Below are positions 60,220 to 64,000 of a DNA stretch of 64,000 bases, in pieces (within the stretch, counting starts at the first letter, position 1; each line of letters begins with the position of its first letter). The DNA is from Oceanobacter antarcticus (GTDB lineage: Bacteria; Pseudomonadota; Gammaproteobacteria; Pseudomonadales; Oceanobacteraceae), in assembly GCF_044962685.1 (NCBI RefSeq), contig NZ_JBBKTX010000014.1:62001-126000 (forward strand), in the 5' to 3' direction. The notes under the pieces are model-generated. The model searched no databases, was not told where the DNA came from, and saw only the letters and a list, made by a program, of their open reading frames with translations. The translations under genes and the position numbers were made by a program.

Positions 60220-60564
60220 ATGAATTCGAAAGAAATGGTTGAACCCGTCTACCGCGTTGTTTTTTTACAACAAGCCGAGGTATTTGAAATTTACGCGCGC
60301 TATATCTATCCAAGTGATCTGTATGGTTTTGTTGAAGTTGAGCAATTATTGTTCGGGGAGCGCTCCCAGTTGGTGGTGGATCCTGGTGAGGAGAAGCTGA
60401 AAAACACCTTTGCTGATGTCAAACGCACCTTTATCCCTATGCATGCCGTCATCCGTATCGATGAAGTGAGTAAAGAAGGCAAGCCGACGGTGACCAAAAC
60501 CGATGGTGCCAATAACGTCAGTTTATTCCCAGGGCCGGGAGGGACACCAGCGGGTCGACGATAA
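60220..60564 (+). CDS. DUF1820 family protein
   Basis: A 114-residue protein with the DUF1820 pattern: VYRVVFLQQAEVFEIYARYI, DLYGFVEVEQLLFGE and FIPMHAVIRIDEVSKEG. The function is unknown; the gene commonly lies next to miaB in pseudomonads. The ATG at 60220 is chosen; an inner ATG at 60235 with a GAAAGAA site is also possible. It is divergent from miaB. Confidence 0.85.
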   Translation: MNSKEMVEPVYRVVFLQQAEVFEIYARYIYPSDLYGFVEVEQLLFGERSQLVVDPGEEKLKNTFADVKRTFIPMHAVIRIDEVSKEGKPTVTKTDGANNVSLFPGPGGTPAGRR

Positions 60565-60719
60565 CGTCATTGAGGACGGTTGTCTGACTCACTATTGGCA
60601 CGGCTTGTCACTTTCGGCAGGCCCTGCTATGTTCAGGCAAGTTATTTTTGCTGAGGAGATCTTCGCAGGTACTTGCCGTTTGGCTCCGCAATGTCCATCC
60701 AGTATAGGGAGTTAGCCTC

Positions 60720-61319
60720 ATGAACGCAGAAGTGATGCCGTTGTTCTGGCGAATTGCAGAACACGAACAAAATGGCCTGGAAGCTGTTAGCTTGTTAATG
60801 CCTGCTCCGGCCTCCGGAGAAGCACCCGCTGAATTTCCCACCGAAGTTTGTTTCCGTTCTTCCCGAGAGCAAAAGCCCCCGGTTGACCTGCGTTGGTCTG
60901 ACGAAGACTCTGATCTGTTTATGAGTCTGCTTGATCGAGTGGTTGATGTTGAGGAAGACAACGAGGTTACCCTGGATATCAATGACGGTATCGTACAGGG
61001 GATCGTACAATTGGTGGCGCTGGCACGGTTCAAGAAACCGGCACCGACAGATGATCTGGTAGGTGACGATTTTAATACCGAACGGGAAGAAACCGAGATT
61101 GGTGATCTGGTCGCGCTGAACACCCGCTATGGCTATGTTTTGGCGATTGTGGTCGGGCTGGATTCGATCGATACCACCTGTGTTTTGCTGGAATCGGTGG
61201 TTGATGATGCCGGACTGACACTGGTTGCAGAAAATACCCTGGTTATTGCCAACCGACTTTCGATATTGCCAGGCTGCTTTGCCGACTCGGATGTCGGGCA
61301 AGGGGAAACTCGGCACTGA
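60720..61319 (+). CDS. Hypothetical acidic protein (199 aa)
   Basis: A 199-residue protein preceded by GGAG at a good distance. It is acidic, with DLRWSDEDSDLFMSLLDRVV in the middle and a well-formed hydrophobic/beta C-terminal part (IGDLVALNTRYGYVLAIVVG, TTCVLLESVVDDAG). No signal peptide, membrane segment or known motif was recognised. It follows the DUF1820 gene after 155 bases and ends at a strong terminator. Confidence 0.75.
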   Translation: MNAEVMPLFWRIAEHEQNGLEAVSLLMPAPASGEAPAEFPTEVCFRSSREQKPPVDLRWSDEDSDLFMSLLDRVVDVEEDNEVTLDINDGIVQGIVQLVALARFKKPAPTDDLVGDDFNTEREETEIGDLVALNTRYGYVLAIVVGLDSIDTTCVLLESVVDDAGLTLVAENTLVIANRLSILPGCFADSDVGQGETRH

Positions 61320-61349
61320 GCGGTGTCAGTGCCAGTGTCTTTTTGCGGC

Positions 61350-61499
61350 TTATTTCGCCAGCGCCAGACGCTGGCGTTTTTGTTTCAACACCATATGAGT
61401 CAGGGTTGAATAAAAGCCGGTTCCACTTTGGCGGTTGTGCTGGTGGCTGGCAGCGATTTCAGCACCGCTGACCGTGTTTGCATTCGATTGCTTATTCAT
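61350..61499 (-). CDS. Small basic protein (49 aa)
   Basis: The ATG at 61499 is preceded by AGGA at seven bases. It gives a 49-residue protein rich in Asn, Gln, His and Ser, with a basic end (SGTGFYSTLTHMVLKQKRQR). Its last codons lie inside the terminator hairpin of the convergent gene. No family is recognised. It may be a small regulatory protein or spurious. Confidence 0.45.
   Translation of the reverse strand: MNKQSNANTVSGAEIAASHQHNRQSGTGFYSTLTHMVLKQKRQRLALAK
61356..61385 (+). terminator. Strong intrinsic terminator after the 199-aa gene
   Basis: CGCCAGCG (61356-61363) and CGCTGGCG (61369-61376) form a perfect 8-bp stem with a 5-base loop, followed by TTTTTGTTT, 37 bases past the stop at 61319. 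Confidence 0.85.
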
Positions 61500-61553
61500 G
61501 TGTGATCCTGTCTGAATAGGTGAAAGAATATTCATTCCGTGTTTGTGTCCCGT

Positions 61554-62123
61554 TTAACGTCGTATTGCATCCCAACAGAGGCTGAGAATGTCTTCTTCAT
61601 CGCAGCTGACGCAGCTGAATTTTTCTGGTGCCTGTTGCTGTTTTTTCGCCATCATGGAAAGGCTTCCATAGGTCACTGTATTGAGCAGTTCGTTGGGAAG
61701 GTCCTTGAAGACCCCCTGATGCTTGCCATCATCCAGCAGTTGACCGATGACCTGTTGCAGTACCGTCAGAGAGTTCTCCCGGTGCTCGGCACAAATGGTT
61801 GGTGAGGCCAGTAGCTGATCCATTAATGCCCGCTGACAAGGGTTTGCGAGCACATAACGGTAATAGTTGCCCCACAAGGTAAAGAAGCGTTCGCGCAATG
61901 GCAGCGAGGCATCGTAACCTTCGGTACAGGCGGCAGTCAGTTTTGTGATCAGGTCATCAAACAGGGCCTTGACCAGATCCTGCTTGGTTTCAAAATACCG
62001 ATAGATGGTTCCGGCACCACATCCGGCAAGAGCAGATATTTTGGACATTGGACAAGCCTGAAGGCCATGTTCGACGATCATCTCTGCCGTTGCTTTCAGT
62101 ATCTGTTCGCGCTTGTCTATCAT
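61554..62123 (-). CDS. TetR-family transcriptional regulator
   Basis: A 189-residue repressor. The helix-turn-helix is at residues 25-50 (MSKISALAGCGAGTIYRYFE, then TKQDLVKALF), typical of TetR. The C-terminal ligand domain is divergent and has Cys-rich SCVSCDEED near the end. A TGAACGTTCA palindrome 21 bases upstream of its start is a likely operator. No divergent efflux gene lies next to it; ychF is upstream. The target is unknown. Confidence 0.85.
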   Translation of the reverse strand: MIDKREQILKATAEMIVEHGLQACPMSKISALAGCGAGTIYRYFETKQDLVKALFDDLITKLTAACTEGYDASLPLRERFFTLWGNYYRYVLANPCQRALMDQLLASPTICAEHRENSLTVLQQVIGQLLDDGKHQGVFKDLPNELLNTVTYGSLSMMAKKQQQAPEKFSCVSCDEEDILSLCWDAIRR

Positions 62124-62143
62124 GATGCTCTATTGCCAGTGAC

Positions 62144-62153
62144 TGAACGTTCA
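62144..62153. promoter_or_regulatory. Likely operator of the TetR-family gene
   Basis: A perfect 10-bp palindrome TGAACGTTCA lies within ACTGAACGTTCATT, just upstream of the tetR start at 62123. TetR-family genes commonly autoregulate through such sites. Confidence 0.5.
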
Positions 62154-62397
62154 TTCTGGTCGTTGGGCGATGGATTTGCAATCTGCTATTACGTGTCGTT
62201 TTGGTTCAATGTGTTATTTATTTGAAACAATAAGGCTGGAAATAGAAAATTGGTTCTATTTTCGATGAAATGTTGCGGATTATTGGACGCGCTGGTGACT
62301 GATGAGCAGGCGGAAAGGGAGTTGTCCTTTCTGCCTGGGCCTGGGCTGCCTGCAGTTGCAGCAGCTCAGACCTGTGTCTGGTGAATAAGACAGTGAT

Positions 62398-63489
62398 CTA
62401 TACGTTAAAACGGAAGTGTACGACGTCGCCGTCCTTGACGATGTATTCCTTGCCTTCAAGCCGCCATTTGCCAGCTTCCTTGGCACCAGATTCCCCTTTG
62501 TACTGAATAAAGTCGTTATAGCCAACCACTTCTGCGCGGATAAAGCCACGTTCAAAGTCGGTATGGATCGCTGCGGCAGCACGTGGTGCGGTATCGCCGA
62601 CCTTGATGGTCCAGGCGCGGACTTCTTTTACTCCGGCGGTGAAGTAGGTTTGCAGCCCCAATAATTCATAGCCAGCACGGATAACACGATCCAGCCCCGG
62701 TTCTTCCATGCCAATTTCGGACAGGAATTCCATTTTGTCTTCATCATCCAGTTCGGCGATTTCGGACTCGATCTTGTTGCAAACGACCACGACCTGGGCA
62801 CCTTCGGAGGCGGCAATGGTGTGCACAACGTCGAGGTGCGGGTTGTTTTCAAAGCCATCTTCGGCAACGTTGGCAATGTACATGGTAGGTTTGGTGGTCA
62901 GCAGGTGGAATGCACGGGCGACTTTTTGCTCGTCGTCACTCATGTCCAGCATGCGGGCGGTGTGGCCTTCTTCAAAATGGGGTAGCAAACGCTCCAGCAA
63001 CGCCTTTTGCGCTACTGCATCCTTGTCGCCGCCTTTGGCGGTACGACTAACGCGTTGATACTGCTTTTCACAGGATTCCATATCGGCCAATACCAGCTCG
63101 GTATTGATGATCTCAATATCGTCTGCCGGGCTTACCCGGTTGGCAACGTGAATAACGTTGTCGTCTTCAAAACAGCGTACCACGTGGGCAATGGCATCGG
63201 TTTCACGAATGTTGGCGAGAAACTGGTTGCCCAGGCCTTCACCTTTTGAAGCGCCAGCCACCAGTCCGGCAATATCGACGAATTCCATGGAAGTTGGGAC
63301 GACGCGTTCAGGTTTGACGATGTCAGCCAGTTCATCCAGGCGCTTATCGGGCATGGAAACCACCCCGGAGTTAGGCTCAATGGTGCAGAACGGAAAGTTC
63401 TCTGCGTCGATGCCGGCCTTGGTGAGTGCATTGAACAGTGTGGATTTTCCGACGTTGGGCAAGCCAACGATGCCGCATTTGAAGCCCAT
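62398..63489 (-). CDS. ychF: Ribosome-binding GTPase/ATPase YchF
   Basis: A 363-residue Obg-family P-loop protein. G1 is GIVGLPNVGKSTLFNALTK, followed by VDIAGLVAGASKGEGLGNQF (G3). The C-terminal TGS domain ends GKEYIVKDGDVVHFRFNV. YchF prefers ATP and affects ribosome function and stress responses. It lies downstream of pth with a 39-base gap, the usual pairing. Confidence 0.96.
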   Translation of the reverse strand: MGFKCGIVGLPNVGKSTLFNALTKAGIDAENFPFCTIEPNSGVVSMPDKRLDELADIVKPERVVPTSMEFVDIAGLVAGASKGEGLGNQFLANIRETDAIAHVVRCFEDDNVIHVANRVSPADDIEIINTELVLADMESCEKQYQRVSRTAKGGDKDAVAQKALLERLLPHFEEGHTARMLDMSDDEQKVARAFHLLTTKPTMYIANVAEDGFENNPHLDVVHTIAASEGAQVVVVCNKIESEIAELDDEDKMEFLSEIGMEEPGLDRVIRAGYELLGLQTYFTAGVKEVRAWTIKVGDTAPRAAAAIHTDFERGFIRAEVVGYNDFIQYKGESGAKEAGKWRLEGKEYIVKDGDVVHFRFNV

Positions 63490-63528
63490 AAGTGGTTTCC
63501 TGTGTCTGATAAAAACGGGGCAGGTATT

Positions 63529-64000
63529 TTACCCTTTAAATGAATGAAGTCGATTCATGGCTTTCGCCATTTCGCCGTTCAGTACGTCTGGTAATACTCG
63601 GCATGCTTCGTCAATGGCTGCCCGGATGCTCTGTTCTTCCGCGACGGGGGCGCGTCCCAGCACATGGCCAGTGACCCGTGATTTGTCACCGGGGTGGCCA
63701 ATGCCAATTCTCAGACGATGAAAATCCTTGTTGTTACCCAGCTGACTGATAATGTCGCGCAGACCATTCTGGCCACCATGGCCACCACCGGTTTTAAACC
63801 GTGCGATACCCGCTGGCAGGTCAAGCTCGTCATGAATAACAAGAATGTTTTCGGGTTTGAGTTTGTAAAAATTGGCCAGTGCGGCAACCGCAAGGCCACT
63901 GCGATTCATAAAGGTGGCGGGCTTGAGCAGCCAGCATTCCTGGCCATTGATATGGCCCTTGCCAGCGAGTCCGTGAAATTTTTTGTCGGGAGACAGGCTA
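63529..64000 (-). CDS. pth: Peptidyl-tRNA hydrolase (partial, 5' end outside window)
   Basis: The frame is open to the window edge, with about 156 codons visible plus the stop. The visible part begins LSPDKKFHGLAGKGHINGQE and has LLKPATFMNRSG (the conserved Asn), ENILVIHDELDLP (the conserved Asp) and GGGHGGQNGLRDI (signature 2). The catalytic His near residue 20 lies outside. It releases peptides from peptidyl-tRNA. The gene is followed by ychF. Confidence 0.93.
   Translation of the reverse strand, partial: SLSPDKKFHGLAGKGHINGQECWLLKPATFMNRSGLAVAALANFYKLKPENILVIHDELDLPAGIARFKTGGGHGGQNGLRDIISQLGNNKDFHRLRIGIGHPGDKSRVTGHVLGRAPVAEEQSIRAAIDEACRVLPDVLNGEMAKAMNRLHSFKG

Noticed and set aside
1..64000. 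Defence system, prophage or biosynthetic cluster
   Set aside because: No restriction, toxin-antitoxin, phage structural, integrase or NRPS/PKS-like genes were recognised on either strand.

Overview
The window is a chromosomal segment of a gammaproteobacterium. The intact mraZ-to-lpxC division/cell-wall cluster followed by an M23 peptidase gene, secA, argJ and mutT, and the miaB-phoH-ybeY-corC-lnt block next to a DUF1820 gene, resemble the Pseudomonadales/Oceanospirillales layout. A meso-diaminopimelate-type MurE, lpxC and lnt confirm a Gram-negative envelope. The genus cannot be fixed from sequence alone.

Region 1 (1-6.6 kb) holds a secreted PilJ-N-domain protein cut by the window edge, an uncharacterised FAD-dependent dehydrogenase with a small unknown partner gene, a Spy/CpxP-like periplasmic protein, a tiny unknown protein and a PuuC-like aldehyde dehydrogenase.

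Region 2 (6.6-16.9 kb) is an accessory catabolic locus. A plus-strand set (flavin monooxygenase, Rid-family protein lacking the catalytic Arg, DUF1028 protein, M20/ArgE-like deacylase) converges on a minus-strand set (LysR regulator, NitT/TauT-type ABC importer, GMC oxidoreductase). Two nearly identical 265-bp MITE-like elements, each with perfect 19-bp terminal inverted repeats and a 4-5 bp target duplication, sit on either side of the plus-strand set and the GMC gene. The second copy landed on the stop codon of the ABC ATPase gene and split what was a tight ATPase-GMC operon. The substrate is unknown. The presence of argJ elsewhere in the window argues that the ArgE-like enzyme is not needed for arginine synthesis.

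Region 3 (16.9-19.7 kb) is a decay zone: a class III aminotransferase remnant, a diverged relic of the 265-bp element, a hemerythrin gene with an upstream 59-codon membrane-protein ORF, a small Cro-like regulator preceded by twin operator-like palindromes, and a frameshifted secreted-protein pseudogene.

Region 4 (19.7-30.6 kb) holds the glycine cleavage genes gcvT-gcvH-gcvP (minus strand), an isolated fliR-flhB pair, a transglutaminase-like protein, a double cyclic-nucleotide-domain/rhodanese protein, a DUF502 membrane protein and a one-domain voltage-gated cation channel with an unusually acidic selectivity filter.

Region 5 (30.6-54.4 kb) is the division and cell-wall cluster: mraZ, rsmH, ftsL, ftsI, murE, murF, mraY, murD, ftsW, murG, murC, ddl, ftsQ, ftsA, ftsZ, lpxC, then an M23 peptidase gene, secA, argJ and mutT. 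Most genes overlap by 1-11 bases, so translation is probably coupled. murG carries an in-frame (TCAACG)7 repeat at its 5' end.

Region 6 (54.4-64 kb) holds a minus-strand block (miaB, phoH, ybeY, corC, lnt, a DUF6164-like gene), two plus-strand genes (DUF1820 and an unknown protein), a tetR regulator with a likely operator, ychF and the 3' part of pth. No tRNA, rRNA, CRISPR array, complete insertion sequence or recognised defence system was seen.
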